DNA of 64,000 bases from Geomonas edaphica (GCF_004917075.1 NZ_SSYB01000003.1:1-64000); one strand, 5' to 3'; counted from the first letter of the stretch, positions 8,519 to 19,904 are shown. A program made the numbers and translations. Notes: generated by a model from the sequence alone, not told the origin.

Positions 8519-8551
8519 GCCCCTTGCCGAGGATCAGCCTCGGCAAGGGGC
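8519..8551 (-). terminator. 14-bp perfect hairpin between ppnP and gluQ
   Basis: GCCCCTTGCCGAGG pairs perfectly with CCTCGGCAAGGGGC around a 5-base loop. On the minus strand it lies just after the ppnP stop and seven bases before the gluQ GTG. No T-run follows, so it could be a weak terminator or a structure that hides the gluQ ribosome binding site. Confidence 0.6.
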
Positions 8552-8557
8552 GTCATG

Positions 8558-8869
8558 TTAGAGGTAGGAGCAGCAGTAGTCGGTGACGGTGGTTACCTTG
8601 AGCTCGAAGCTCGCGTTCTCGGGGACCTCGAAGGCCTCCCCACCCCTGATGGTGGCCCAGTCAGGGGAACCCGGGAGCAGCACGGTCAGCTCACCCGACA
8701 GGATCTCCATCACCTCGGCGGAGCCGGTGTTGAAGCTGTACTCGCCAGGCATCATGATGCCCAGGGTCTTGCGGGACCCGTCTTGGAAGAATACGGTACG
8801 GCTGGTGACCGCCCCGTTGAAATAGACGTTGGCCTCTTTGACGACGGTTACATTGTTGAACTCAGACAC
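8558..8869 (-). CDS. ppnP: pyrimidine/purine nucleoside phosphorylase (PpnP, DUF1255)
   Basis: The 103-residue protein is a single small cupin of the DUF1255/YaiE family, known to phosphorolyse diverse nucleosides to a free base and ribose 1-phosphate. Recognisable blocks are [14 protein letters not shown] (residues 13-26), [15 protein letters not shown] (34-48), [10 protein letters not shown] (52-61) and the C-terminal DYCCSYL. Length equals that of the E. coli protein. A GGAGG-type site precedes the ATG. It is transcribed toward gluQ with a strong hairpin between them. Confidence 0.93.
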   Translation of the reverse strand: MSEFNNVTVVKEANVYFNGAVTSRTVFFQDGSRKTLGIMMPGEYSFNTGSAEVMEILSGELTVLLPGSPDWATIRGGEAFEVPENASFELKVTTVTDYCCSYL

Positions 8870-8935
8870 GAAGAACCTCCAGTTTAGTTATGTTGATTCC
8901 ATTTAGTGACGGCAGTCCATCGGGACCAGCCGGGG

Positions 8936-9283
8936 CTATTTCTCCCAGTCGCCGTTTTCCCAGCGCTCAAGAGCTGCCTGCGCCCTGAACCCGATCAATC
9001 CGGGCAGCGCCGCGATGGCGGTTAGGGCCACCACGCAGCGTCCTGGGGCCTCGCGCATGGCATAGACAGCTACCATCCCGACAACCGCCGGGTCTGGATG
9101 GCCGAGTCGAAGCAGAAGTTCATCCACTCCCCCCTCGCGCTTGAGTGCCGCATAGTAGCGATTCAGGTCCGCGACTTCAGCTGGAGCCGCCTCATCGTCC
9201 ATGGTCTCCATCGCCGCGGCATGCCGCAACGCCCCCTTCACGAACCACTCGACCAGCTTTTGCACCTTCTCATGCTGCTGCAA
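8936..9283 (-). CDS. DUF2019-like helical-repeat protein
   Basis: From a TTG at 9283, preceded by GGGGGA at good spacing, the product has about 115 residues. The pattern LGHPDPAVVGMVAVYAMREA (about residues 66-85) and the end IGFRAQAALERWENGDW resemble DUF2019, a small HEAT-like helical domain of unknown function. A longer in-frame start at 9325 would add a basic stretch without a better site. It lies between ppnP and the glnA terminator on the same strand. Its role is unknown. Confidence 0.6.
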   Translation of the reverse strand: MQQHEKVQKLVEWFVKGALRHAAAMETMDDEAAPAEVADLNRYYAALKREGGVDELLLRLGHPDPAVVGMVAVYAMREAPGRCVVALTAIAALPGLIGFRAQAALERWENGDWEK

Positions 9284-9394
9284 ACTTCCCCCTAGCGCCA
9301 CGGCACTCTGCCGCCTCAGCGGCAAATCGGCAGTGCGTGAAGTTAGCAGTTTTTCCGAATGGCATCAAGGAGAAAGGCCTCCTCCCATGACGCG

Positions 9395-9427
9395 AAAAAG
9401 GCGGGGAAATAATCCCCCGCCTTTTTT
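9395..9427 (-). terminator. rho-independent terminator of glnA
   Basis: AAAAAAGGCGGGGG pairs with a CCCCGCCTTTTT arm around an ATTATTT loop on the minus strand, giving a GC-rich stem followed by T residues, just downstream of the glnA stop. The A-run on the other side makes it potentially bidirectional. Confidence 0.85.
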
Positions 9428-9450
9428 GCTGCCCGTATGAGCAGATCTGC

Positions 9451-10863
9451 CTAGATGTCGAAGTACAGTGCGAACTCGAGCGGTACCGGACGCATACGGA
9501 CCGGGTTGACTTCGGCTTCGGTTTTGTACTCGATCCACTTGTCGATGACGTCCGGGGTGAAGACGTCGCCTTTGTAGAGGAACTCGTTGTCTTCCTTGAG
9601 GGCGTTAAGAGCCTCCTCAAGGCTGCCCGGAGCGGACGGGATGGTGGAGAGCTCCTCCGGGGAAAGACCGTAGATGTCCTTGTCCAGCGGCTGGCCCGGA
9701 TCGATCTTGTTCTCGATGCCGTCAAGACCCGCCATCAGCAGTGCCGCGAAGGCAAGGTAGCCGTTGCAGGACGGGTCCGGAGTGCGATATTCGATCCTCT
9801 TCGCCTTCGGGTTGGAGGAGAACATCGGGATGCGCAGCGAAGCGGAACGGTTACGGCTGGAGTAAGCCATGTTCACCGGAGCCTCGAAGCCCGGCACCAG
9901 ACGCTTGTAGGAGTTGGTGGTCGGGTTGGTGAAGGCGCAGAGGGCACGGGCGTGCTTGATGATGCCGCCGATATAGTACAGAGCCATCTGGGAAAGCCCG
10001 CCGTATTTGTCGCCGGCGAAGAGGTTGGTGCTGTCTTTCCAGAGGGACATGTGGCAGTGCATACCGGAGCCGTTGTCGCCGTAGAGCGGCTTCGGCATGA
10101 AGGTGACCGTCTTGCCGTTGCGGTTCGCGACGTTCTTGATGACGTACTTGAACCACTGGAGCTGGTCGGCCATATCAACGAGCGAGGAGAAGCGCATGTC
10201 GATCTCGGCCTGGCCGCCGGTGGCGACCTCGTGGTGCTGGCACTCGACGCGAATGCCGACTTTCTGGAGCTCCATCACCATCTCGTTACGGAGGTCGTTC
10301 TGGGAGTCGGTCGGTGCAACCGGGAAGTAGCCTTCCTTGTGACGCGGCTTGTACCCGAGGTTCGGGAACTCTTCACGACCGGAGTTCCATGCGCCTTCGA
10401 CGGAGTCGACGGCGTAGAAGGAGGAGTTGGCGGTGGAGTCATAACGGACGTCGTCGAAGATGAAGAATTCAGCTTCCGGTCCGAAGTAAGCGGTGTCGGC
10501 GAGGCCGGTGGACTTCAGGTAGCTCTCAGCCTTCTTCGCGATGTTACGCGGGTCGCGGGTGTAGCTCTCTTTGGTGATCGGGTCGAAGATGTCGCAGATC
10601 AGGGAGAGGGTCGGAACAGCGGTGAACGGATCCATTTTAGCGGTGGTCGGATCCGGGAGGATGATCATATCGGAAGCGTGAATCGGCTGCCACCCACGGA
10701 TGGAGGAGCCGTCGAAGCCCTGCCCTTCCTCGAAGGTGTCCTCGCCGAACTCGCTCATCGGCACGGTGAAGTGCTGCCAGATGCCGACGAAGTCCATGAA
10801 TTTGAAATCGACCATCAGCACGCCGTTTTCTTTGGCAAACTCCACTACTTGTTTTGGTGTCAT
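9451..10863 (-). CDS. glnA: type I glutamine synthetase
   Basis: A 470-residue type I enzyme that condenses ammonium and glutamate to glutamine using ATP as a dodecamer. Visible signatures are FDGSSIRGW near residue 50, [18 protein letters not shown] (about 258-275) and [13 protein letters not shown] (about 313). The sequence [12 protein letters not shown] near residue 394 contains the Tyr that is adenylylated in type I-beta enzymes, so GlnE control is possible. It lies 38 bases behind glnB on the same strand and is probably expressed from the glnB promoters. A type III glutamine synthetase is encoded 0.7 kb upstream. Confidence 0.97.
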   Translation of the reverse strand: MTPKQVVEFAKENGVLMVDFKFMDFVGIWQHFTVPMSEFGEDTFEEGQGFDGSSIRGWQPIHASDMIILPDPTTAKMDPFTAVPTLSLICDIFDPITKESYTRDPRNIAKKAESYLKSTGLADTAYFGPEAEFFIFDDVRYDSTANSSFYAVDSVEGAWNSGREEFPNLGYKPRHKEGYFPVAPTDSQNDLRNEMVMELQKVGIRVECQHHEVATGGQAEIDMRFSSLVDMADQLQWFKYVIKNVANRNGKTVTFMPKPLYGDNGSGMHCHMSLWKDSTNLFAGDKYGGLSQMALYYIGGIIKHARALCAFTNPTTNSYKRLVPGFEAPVNMAYSSRNRSASLRIPMFSSNPKAKRIEYRTPDPSCNGYLAFAALLMAGLDGIENKIDPGQPLDKDIYGLSPEELSTIPSAPGSLEEALNALKEDNEFLYKGDVFTPDVIDKWIEYKTEAEVNPVRMRPVPLEFALYFDI

Positions 10864-10901
10864 CTACTGTCTCCTTTCAAATTAAGTAAAGAATCAGCCG
10901 A

Positions 10902-11309
<408 letters not shown>

Positions 11310-11344
11310 TTAATAAACCGCTGGCTGGTGCTTGGTGACCCTGT

Positions 11345-11360
11345 TGCAAGACTTTGGCCA
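11345..11360 (-). promoter_or_regulatory. sigma-54-type -24/-12 promoter for glnB-glnA
   Basis: TGGCCAAAGTCTTGCA on the minus strand has the invariant GG and GC separated by exactly 10 bases and a canonical TTGC -12 half. It sits about 105 bases upstream of the glnB start. The -24 half differs slightly from TGGCAC. Confidence 0.65.
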
Positions 11361-11544
11361 ATCAACTGGAAGGTAAACACCCATTCCTGATTCCGGGAAC
11401 TTAGCCGGGGCGACCCAGCCTCCGGCAATCAAGGCAACAAGACTGTTGCCTAAAACTTACGCAGGCTATTGTCTGCAATATGGCCAGTCAGACCACGGCT
11501 TGATTAACCAGTTATTTATTAACACGTCCTAGCGGCAAAGCTGA

Positions 11545-11573
11545 AATAGGAGCCCCGTCAAGAGGCTCCTATT
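11545..11573 (-). terminator. hairpin downstream of type III glutamine synthetase
   Basis: AATAGGAGCC/GGCTCCTATT forms a perfect 10-bp stem with a 9-base loop, 25 bases past the stop. The T-run is short. Confidence 0.6.
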
Positions 11574-11598
11574 GTCAGGCAAGTAATAGACTCAGGGA

Positions 11599-13686
<2,088 letters not shown>

Positions 13687-13796
13687 GGTGCAGCCTCCTT
13701 TTTGTGCAGCGGTGTCTAAAAAATAAGCAGAATGCTTATCGAAGATTTCAGAGTTCCAGGCATTTACAGTCGATCACGCCTGAGTCACGCTTATTA

Positions 13797-13812
13797 AGCA
13801 AGAGAAGTGCCC
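13797..13812 (-). promoter_or_regulatory. sigma-54-type -24/-12 promoter for glnN
   Basis: GGGCACTTCTCTTGCT on the minus strand matches the consensus TGGCAC-N5-TTGCW except at the first base, with GG-N10-GC spacing. It is about 110 bases upstream of the GTG start of the type III glutamine synthetase. Confidence 0.75.
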
Positions 13813-13988
13813 AGCCAGGCAACCCAATGATTAATATTCGCACACCCATCAGCACCGTCACTGGCACAAGCGCCGCCCGGTCCGTAGATACAAGTAGCTG
13901 CCACTTGCAAAGCGCCGACAATACTAATATAGTACGACTGCCTCAAGCAGAGTGAGACGCTCCCCGAAGTCCGGACCAAGGATCAACA

Positions 13989-14723
13989 GTGAAGAAACAG
14001 GCAATCACACGACGGTGGAACGGAACTTCACGGCTGGCGCTTGCACTGCTACCTGCCTTATTCTGCCTAATATCGAAGCAGAGTGTCTACGCTGACTTCT
14101 ACCGATACACCGACGAAAACGGCGTAGAGGTCTTCACCAACACCCCTTCCAACAAAAGCGCGGTCCGTATCATCCGCGAAGCGCGGAAACCAAAACAGAC
14201 GAACCTGCCGGCGAGAACCACAGCCAAGACGCCGTCCGCATCGTCCGAGCCTGCCGGCACAGAAGGGCTCCTCCCGGTCCAGGGGGTAATCACCTCCGGA
14301 TACGGTATGCGCCATGACCCAATCGACGGAGGTCTGCGGCATCATAACGGCCTGGACATTGCGGTGCCGACCGGCACGAAGGTGAAGGCGATTGCGGCGG
14401 GAACGGTGGTCGAAAGCGGCATGCATGGGGGGTACGGCAACCTGGTGACCATCCGGCATGCCGACGGCATGGTCTCTATGTACGGGCACAACGCGCAGTT
14501 GGAGGTCAAGGTCGGGGACCAGGTGGCGGCGGGGCAGACCGTGGCGCTGTCAGGCTCGACCGGGAGATCGACCGGCCCGCATGTGCACTTCGAACTCTGG
14601 AGGAACGGCGTGAACGTGACGCGTAACTATCTGGAGACAGGGGCAGGTATTCCTGAAGTTGCCGACAGCATCAGGAGCTACGTACACAAGGACGGGTCAC
14701 TGGTCTTTACCAACATCAACTGA
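13989..14723 (+). CDS. DUF4124 and M23-family peptidase (LytM-type)
   Basis: The 244-residue exported protein starts with a basic segment and hydrophobic helix (LALALLPALFCLISKQSVYA) followed by a DUF4124 motif, YRYTDENGVEVFTNTP. Residues about 100-220 form an M23 metallopeptidase domain: HHNGLDIAVP holds the H-x3-D zinc ligands, GPHVHFEL the H-x-H motif, and HADGMVSMYGH the supporting His. The C-terminus YVHKDGSLVFTN repeats the DUF4124 pattern. It probably cleaves peptidoglycan cross-links in the periplasm. It is read from GTG 13989 behind AAGGAT and stands alone, divergent from glnN. Confidence 0.9.
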   Translation: MKKQAITRRWNGTSRLALALLPALFCLISKQSVYADFYRYTDENGVEVFTNTPSNKSAVRIIREARKPKQTNLPARTTAKTPSASSEPAGTEGLLPVQGVITSGYGMRHDPIDGGLRHHNGLDIAVPTGTKVKAIAAGTVVESGMHGGYGNLVTIRHADGMVSMYGHNAQLEVKVGDQVAAGQTVALSGSTGRSTGPHVHFELWRNGVNVTRNYLETGAGIPEVADSIRSYVHKDGSLVFTNIN

Positions 14724-14782
14724 ACCGGCAATCAACGTACTCTTCATCCCCTCTCCCTCCGGGTCGCCGCACAGCACCACAA

Positions 14783-17269
14783 TTACATTCTCTTCTTCAC
14801 ATGCCTTGTTGCCGGGGCGTTCCACGGGTCGTCAGGCCAGGGATGCCTGGGGTAGCGACCTTTCAATTCCTTGCACACCTCACGGTAGGCACCGTTCCAG
14901 AAGCTCTTCAAATCGGCAGTCACCTGGATGGGACGCCGTGCAGGCGACAACAGGTGGATCAGGACCGGCACCCTCCCCCGCGCGAGCCTCGGCGTTTCGG
15001 CCAGGCCGAACATCTCCTGAAGCTTCACCGCCAGAAACGGCTCCCCTTCTGCCGGATACTCAAGCGAAACGCGGGACCCGCTGGGGACCTGCAGGTGCGT
15101 GGGTGCCTCCCGCTCCACTAACTGCTGCTTCCGATAGTCAAGAAGGGCCTTCAAAGGCTGCAGCAGATCCACCTTGGCAAGCTGGGCCTGGCTCCGCACC
15201 CCTTGCAGGTAGGGGAGCAGCCACTGCCCGACGCTCTCGGTGAGCGCCTGGTCGGAGAGGTCGGGAAGTTCCTCCTCGGGGAGCACCCGTGCCAGGAAGC
15301 GCACCCGGTTCCGGTACTGCGCGGCCTGCTCGCTCCAGTTGAGCCCGCCGATGCCAGCCCCCGACAGTATCCCCTGCAGAAGCGCAGCAGCCACCTCCCC
15401 CTTCTCGGGGACCGCGGCCCGCTCGGAAAGTACAACCGCGCCAAGCCGCTCTTCATCCCGGGCTACCACCCTTCCCTCGCGCTCTTCCCAGAACACCCTG
15501 CGCTCGCGCGTGATGGCGCCCGCGCATCCGGAGCGGACCGCCTCCAGGGAAACAGCGCTCGCCATGTGTATGTCCGCCTCGCCACCCCCACCCTCGACCT
15601 CAACGGCGACGATGAAGGGCTGCGCCCTCAGGTTACTGCGCGGGGAAAGTTTGGCCCCGGTGCCGTTGGCCATCAGGTAGCGCCCGGAGCCGGGATTCCT
15701 CTCGCGCGCGACGCGGTCCGGATAGGCCATAAGGAGGAGCCGCCCCACGGTAGCCGCATCGGCATGCGTGGAAGCGTCCGGCACCCCGAGGGCGCCGCGG
15801 AAGTAGGCGGCGAGCCGTTCAACCGTGCGCGCCCCCTGCGGGTCGCGGCGTTCGCCCAACGCATCCAGACGGTCCAGCAGATCGCTATCGGAAATGCTAC
15901 CGCTGCCACGCGGCATGAGGTCACGTTCCGAGAGGATGGCGGCGAGTTTACAGGCAAGCGGTGCGTGTCCCGCGGCGAGCGAACCAACCAGCATGGCGGC
16001 AAGGCGCGGGTGCATGGGAAGCGCCGCCATCCTCGCCCCCAGGTCGGTGAGGGTGCCGCGCGCATCGAGAGCGCCCAAGGCGCGCAAGAGCGCCCGACCT
16101 TCGGCGAGATGGGCGGCCGGGGGTGCGTCGAGAAAGCTAAGCGAAGCGGGATCGGCCACGCCCCACTGCGCCAGGTCCAGCGCCAGCGGAGCGAGGTCGG
16201 AAACCTTGATCTCGGGGGGGGTGAAGGGAAGCAGAGCGCTCTGGGTGTGCTCGGTCCAGAGGCGGTAGCAGGCGCCGGGGGCTACGCGGCCGGCGCGGCC
16301 GGCGCGTTGCTGGGCAGAGGCGGCCGAAATGCGCATGGTGTCGAGGCGGTTCAGGCCGGTCGAGGGATCGTAACGGAGCTGGCGGGAATAGCCGGTATCC
16401 ACCACCACCCGCACCCCCTCGATGGTGAGGCTCGTCTCGGCGATGTTGGTGGCAAGCACCACCTTACGGCGCTCGCCCGGGAGGATGGCCCGCTCCTGCG
16501 CCGCAAAGGGAAGGTCGCCGTACAGGACCGCGATCATCACCCGGGAGCCGACCTGCCCCTGAAGGATGTTCTCGCAACGCCTGATGTCGCCCGCGCCCGG
16601 CAGGAAGACCAGAAGGTCCCCTTCGGTCTCGGCAAGCGCCTTCATGACCCCGGCGCAGGCGGTTTCGGCGAGCCTCGTCGCAGGTTCTGTGCTGAGATAA
16701 CGGACGTCGACCGGGAACTGGCGACCTTCGCTGGTGACGAGGGGTGCGCCGCCAAGGAGTTTCGCTACCGGCTCCGCATCGAGCGTCGCCGACATGACCA
16801 GCAGGCGCAGGTCCTCGCGCAGCCCGAGCTGCACGTCGCGGCAAAGGGCAAGGGAGAGATCGCAGGTGAGGCTCCGCTCGTGGAACTCGTCAAAGATCAC
16901 CGCCGAGACCCCTTCGAGGAGCGGGTCGCTCTGCAGACGGCGTGCGAGGATTCCCTCGGTGACCACCTCGATGCGGGTCGCCCGGGAGACCTTGCGTTCG
17001 AAACGGATGGCGTAGCCTACCCGCTGACCCACCTCCTCGCCGAGGCACTGCGCCATGTAACGGGCGGCGTTGACCGCGGCAAGCCGGCGCGGCTCGAGCA
17101 TGATGATTTTCCCGTCACCGAGGAAAGGGGCGTCGAGGAGGGCAAGAGGGACGCGGGTGGTCTTGCCGGCGCCGGGTGGCGCCTGCAGCACGGCAACGTT
17201 CCTTTGCGTGAGGGCCGCGATCAGCTCGGGGAGGACCCCGTCGATGGTGGTGGCGTTCCGGCTTTGCAT
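14783..17269 (-). CDS. hrpB: ATP-dependent helicase HrpB
   Basis: An 828-residue DEAH-box superfamily 2 helicase of the HrpB family. Walker A is APPGAGKTTRVPLALL (residues 35-50), motif II FDEFHERSL (about 129), motif III SATLD, and motif VI QQRAGRAGRVAPG (about 320). The C-terminal HrpB-specific region ends in the characteristic FWNGAYREVCKELKGRYPRH block followed by PWPDDPWNA. HrpB function is poorly defined; roles in RNA metabolism are presumed. It starts four bases after the stop of the HAD phosphatase gene, so the two form an operon. No clear Shine-Dalgarno precedes the ATG, consistent with translational coupling. Confidence 0.93.
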   Translation of the reverse strand: MQSRNATTIDGVLPELIAALTQRNVAVLQAPPGAGKTTRVPLALLDAPFLGDGKIIMLEPRRLAAVNAARYMAQCLGEEVGQRVGYAIRFERKVSRATRIEVVTEGILARRLQSDPLLEGVSAVIFDEFHERSLTCDLSLALCRDVQLGLREDLRLLVMSATLDAEPVAKLLGGAPLVTSEGRQFPVDVRYLSTEPATRLAETACAGVMKALAETEGDLLVFLPGAGDIRRCENILQGQVGSRVMIAVLYGDLPFAAQERAILPGERRKVVLATNIAETSLTIEGVRVVVDTGYSRQLRYDPSTGLNRLDTMRISAASAQQRAGRAGRVAPGACYRLWTEHTQSALLPFTPPEIKVSDLAPLALDLAQWGVADPASLSFLDAPPAAHLAEGRALLRALGALDARGTLTDLGARMAALPMHPRLAAMLVGSLAAGHAPLACKLAAILSERDLMPRGSGSISDSDLLDRLDALGERRDPQGARTVERLAAYFRGALGVPDASTHADAATVGRLLLMAYPDRVARERNPGSGRYLMANGTGAKLSPRSNLRAQPFIVAVEVEGGGGEADIHMASAVSLEAVRSGCAGAITRERRVFWEEREGRVVARDEERLGAVVLSERAAVPEKGEVAAALLQGILSGAGIGGLNWSEQAAQYRNRVRFLARVLPEEELPDLSDQALTESVGQWLLPYLQGVRSQAQLAKVDLLQPLKALLDYRKQQLVEREAPTHLQVPSGSRVSLEYPAEGEPFLAVKLQEMFGLAETPRLARGRVPVLIHLLSPARRPIQVTADLKSFWNGAYREVCKELKGRYPRHPWPDDPWNAPATRHVKKRM

Positions 17270-17273
17270 TGCG

Positions 17274-17948
17274 CTATACGAGGAGGCTCAGCCCCTCGAT
17301 ATCGACCCCGACCAAGGAGTTGACCACGCGGCTTGCGCCGGAGAGCTTCTCCCGCGGGTAGCTGTTGGTGACGGCAAGGACCTTAAGCCCCGCACCGGTG
17401 GCGGAGGTGATCCCCGCCGGGGTGTCTTCGACGGCGATCGAGGCCGCCGCGTCGACCTTGCCGGGAAAGCGCTCCTGCAGACGCTGCACCGCGAGACGGT
17501 AGCTCTCGGGATCGGGCTTGGAGGCGGCGACCTCGTCCGCGGTCACCTTGACGTCGAAGGCGTCGGTGAGTCCCAGCTGCTTGAGGATCGGCTCGATGTC
17601 GCTTTTGAGGGCGCCGCTGCACAGGGCGAGCGGGAGGGTGCCGGAGATGGAACGGATCAGCTCGACGACGCCGGGGTAAGCCGCCACGCCACCGGAAACG
17701 ATGTCGAGGAAGGCCGCCGCCTTGCCGCGGATCAGCTCCTTCAGCTCGTCTTCCGAGAGCGCGCGCCCGTGCACGCGGAAGGCCTCGCGGAAGGCATCGC
17801 GATCGTCGAAGCCGATGTAGAGCTCCATGTACTCCTCCCAGGAGTAGCCAAGGCCCAGGGGGACCAGCAGCTCCTGGAAGGCCTTGTAGTGCAGCGGTTC
17901 GGTATCCACGATGATGCCATCGAAATCGAAGATGACTGCGTTCAGCAT
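17274..17948 (-). CDS. HAD-superfamily phosphatase (beta-phosphoglucomutase-like)
   Basis: The 224-residue protein has the full HAD motif set: FDFDGIIVDTEP (residues 7-18) with nucleophile and acid Asp, a Ser in ALCSGALK (motif II), Lys in AASKPDPESY (motif III) and IAVEDTPAGITSATGAG (motif IV). The helical cap after residue 18 marks subfamily I with a C1 cap, as in phosphoglycolate phosphatase and beta-phosphoglucomutase. It probably dephosphorylates a small sugar or glycolate phosphate. It lies 31 bases after the PAP2 gene and is followed almost immediately by hrpB. Confidence 0.88.
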   Translation of the reverse strand: MLNAVIFDFDGIIVDTEPLHYKAFQELLVPLGLGYSWEEYMELYIGFDDRDAFREAFRVHGRALSEDELKELIRGKAAAFLDIVSGGVAAYPGVVELIRSISGTLPLALCSGALKSDIEPILKQLGLTDAFDVKVTADEVAASKPDPESYRLAVQRLQERFPGKVDAAASIAVEDTPAGITSATGAGLKVLAVTNSYPREKLSGASRVVNSLVGVDIEGLSLLV

Positions 17949-17979
17949 GGGAAGCTCCTTATAGATAAGTTGGCTGTTT

Positions 17980-18819
17980 TCAGAATTTGCCTACAACGGC
18001 GACGGCCGGGGTCCCCTCGATGGAGAGCGGGGCGATGGTGACGCCGCCGGGAGCGAGGGAGCGGTATCTGCCGACGGTGGCACCGGCCAGCTCGCCGATG
18101 GCCGCGGCAAGGACCACATCGCTCGCCCAGTGTTTGGTCTGGTACACGCGCGAGAAGGCGACCAGCCCCGCTCCGCCGTACCAGGCGAGTTTGCCGGCGA
18201 TGCTGTCGGTCCTGGAAGAAAGGACGTGGGCAAGCGCGAAGGTACTCGCCGTGTGCATCGAGGGGAGCGAGTCGTAGCCCCCCTTGTACTGCAACGGGCG
18301 GTAGCTCGTGCTGCTCTCTACCTGGTACGGGCGCCCGCGCCCGATGACGCCTTTAAGCACGAAGACGGTACCGTCGGCCAATAAAAGCGCCTCCCCCATC
18401 TCCTCACCCAAGCCCATCACCTTCGTATTATCGGTCGCGGCCCCGGCGCCGTAGAAGACGGCGGCGACGCCCAGGTGCAGCAGCGGATCGCTTACCGCGT
18501 TCCCCACGTTGGTGATCCCTTTCATCACGCCGTGGTGGGGGCCCGCAAACTCGTCGCGGATCTTTTCATCGAAGACGTAGGCAACTCCGAAGAGAGTCGC
18601 GGCCACTGCTGTCTCGGTGAGATAGGGATCGACCGGTCCCTTGAGGAAGAGCTTCGTCTCGCCGGCAAGGCGCCCGGCCTCTTCGGCGACGGCCTTGCCG
18701 CTGGTGAAGACGTTTTCCGCAGCGTGGAGCGGCGTGGTGAGAAGAAGGAAGAGGAGGCTCAGGAAACCGATGAGGGACGGGATACGGGACGGTCGGGGCC
18801 CAGGGGTATGTTGCCTCAA
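17980..18819 (-). CDS. PAP2-family membrane-associated phosphatase
   Basis: The phosphatidic-acid-phosphatase type 2 signature is complete: KGVIGRGRPYQ, PSMHTASTFALAH (Met in place of Gly in PSGH) and SRVYQTKHWASDV. Upstream is a signal peptide or anchor (IPSLIGFLSLLFLLLTTPLHA). The reading frame extends upstream to 19035, but that part only translates the dispersed repeat at 18840-18965, so I place the start at a TTG (18819), giving about 280 residues; no strong ribosome site is evident. Likely substrates are lipid phosphates or undecaprenyl pyrophosphate. It appears to head the HAD-hrpB operon. Confidence 0.8.
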   Translation of the reverse strand: MRQHTPGPRPSRIPSLIGFLSLLFLLLTTPLHAAENVFTSGKAVAEEAGRLAGETKLFLKGPVDPYLTETAVAATLFGVAYVFDEKIRDEFAGPHHGVMKGITNVGNAVSDPLLHLGVAAVFYGAGAATDNTKVMGLGEEMGEALLLADGTVFVLKGVIGRGRPYQVESSTSYRPLQYKGGYDSLPSMHTASTFALAHVLSSRTDSIAGKLAWYGGAGLVAFSRVYQTKHWASDVVLAAAIGELAGATVGRYRSLAPGGVTIAPLSIEGTPAVAVVGKF

Positions 18820-18839
18820 AGGGAGGGTCGAGCCCACAA

Positions 18840-18965
18840 CGCCCCCCGTAGCTCCGTTGCGAAGGGGGGATTTCAAGCCAACGGCAAATCCCCTCTGTCC
18901 CCCCTTCTCAAAGGGGGGGACGCGAGTTCCCGTGCAGCGCTTCGTGGATAGATCAATCCCACGCC
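18840..18965. repeat. dispersed repeat family, copy B
   Basis: Contains a partial inverted arm (GCGAAGGGGGGATTT near 18860) and then GGCAAATCCCCTCTGTCCCC, CTCAAAGGGGGGACGCGAG and the conserved tail GTGCAGCGCTTCGTGGATAG. It matches copies A, C and D in order and orientation of blocks. It lies upstream of the PAP2 gene, where its translation makes a spurious N-terminal extension. Confidence 0.75.
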
Positions 18966-19067
18966 CCGGCTTTCGCGAAGAAACCTCAGCAGAAGTGGGG
19001 ACGCAACAGTCTCGCGTGGTTCTTGGAGAGGACATAACCCTGGCTCCCTGGTATTCCGGAGTTGGAC

Positions 19068-19103
19068 AAAAAAAAACAGCGCCCTGCTTCTGGCGCTGTT
19101 TTT
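19068..19103 (-). terminator. rho-independent terminator after tRNA-Glu
   Basis: On the minus strand AACAGCGCC pairs with GGCGCTGTT around an 8-base loop and is followed by a run of nine T. It lies five bases beyond the CCA end of tRNA-Glu. Confidence 0.88.
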
Positions 19104-19107
19104 AAGG

Positions 19108-19182
19108 TGGTGATCCCAAGGGGACTTGAACCCCTGTTACCGACGTGAAAGGCCGGTGTCCTAACCACTAGACGATGGGACC
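19108..19182 (-). tRNA. tRNA-Glu (anticodon TTC)
   Basis: The complement starts GGTCCCATCGTCTAG and contains the anticodon loop CTTTCAC (anticodon TTC), T-loop GTTCAAGT and an encoded CCA at 19108-19110. The acceptor GGTCCCA pairs with TGGGATC, including one G-T pair. It is transcribed after tRNA-Gln, 38 bases downstream of it. Confidence 0.95.
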
Positions 19183-19220
19183 TGACTATGTAGCAGCTTG
19201 CAATGAAGCTGGATTAGCTA

Positions 19221-19294
19221 TGGCTGGGGTACAAGGATTCGAACCTTGGATGACGGAGTCAGAGTCCGTTGCCTTACCGCTTGGCGATACCCCA
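19221..19294 (-). tRNA. tRNA-Gln (anticodon CTG)
   Basis: The complement begins TGGGGTATCGCCAAGCGGTA; the anticodon stem ACGGA/TCCGT encloses CTCTGAC with anticodon CTG, the T-arm has GGTTCGAATCC, and CCA is encoded at 19221-19223. It precedes tRNA-Glu on the minus strand, probably in one transcript. Confidence 0.95.
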
Positions 19295-19336
19295 TCGTTG
19301 AGAGACCAGATTAATACCAGAATCGTAGAACCAAAG

Positions 19337-19891
19337 TCAAGCTTCTTTTTTCGACTTTGCCACCTGCGCCCCGGTTTCTATCGCCTTCACGTTGGCGGGG
19401 ATGAACCGGTGGTTGCGCTCCGGCAGCGCCTGAGCCAAGGCGGTTGAAAGCGACTCCATCTGCACCGCTCCGGTGAGCGCGACGTAGGCCCCTACCGCAA
19501 CCATATTCACCATCCTCAGGTCGCCCAGGTCGGTGGCAATATCGTTCATGGGTACCGGGATGATGGTGATGTCGCTGCGGTTCAGCTCGGTGATGTCGAC
19601 GAGCGACGAGTTGACGATCAAAAGGCCGCCGGGACGAACCTTGGCGCCGAAGCGCTCGAGCGACGCCTGGTTCAGGACCACGAGAACCGCCGGTTGCCCG
19701 AGCACGGGTGAGCCGACCGTGCCGTCAGCGATCACGACGGTGCAGGTGGCGGAGCCGCCACGCTTTTCCACGCCGTAGGCGGGGAAGTAGCTCACGTTCT
19801 TGCCTTCATCTATAGCCGCATAGGAAAGCAGGTTCCCGGCCAGGAGCACGCCCTGCCCGCCAAACCCGGCTATCAAAACTTCTGTACGCAT
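19337..19891 (-). CDS. korC: 2-oxoacid:ferredoxin oxidoreductase gamma subunit (probably KorC)
   Basis: A 184-residue gamma subunit. The opening RTEVLIAGFGGQGVLLAGNL (residues 2-21) is the family signature, followed by SYFPAYGVEKRGGSATCTVV. The complex oxidatively decarboxylates a 2-oxoacid to acyl-CoA and reduces ferredoxin in the cytoplasm. It is last in a four-gene operon (korD-korA-korB-korC) with 69 bases between it and korB. 2-Oxoglutarate as substrate is inferred from the D-A-B-C arrangement and the TCA role of this complex in Geobacteraceae; a 2-oxoisovalerate enzyme would look similar. Confidence 0.88.
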   Translation of the reverse strand: MRTEVLIAGFGGQGVLLAGNLLSYAAIDEGKNVSYFPAYGVEKRGGSATCTVVIADGTVGSPVLGQPAVLVVLNQASLERFGAKVRPGGLLIVNSSLVDITELNRSDITIIPVPMNDIATDLGDLRMVNMVAVGAYVALTGAVQMESLSTALAQALPERNHRFIPANVKAIETGAQVAKSKKEA

Positions 19892-19904
19892 CGTCCCTCC
19901 TCAA

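Noticed and set aside
15203-17323. 706-codon plus-strand frame opposite hrpB
   Set aside because: Antisense shadow; hrpB has every helicase motif.
18820-19035. N-terminal extension of the PAP2 protein
   Set aside because: It translates the dispersed repeat (VPPFEKGGQRGF) and precedes the signal peptide, so the true start is downstream.
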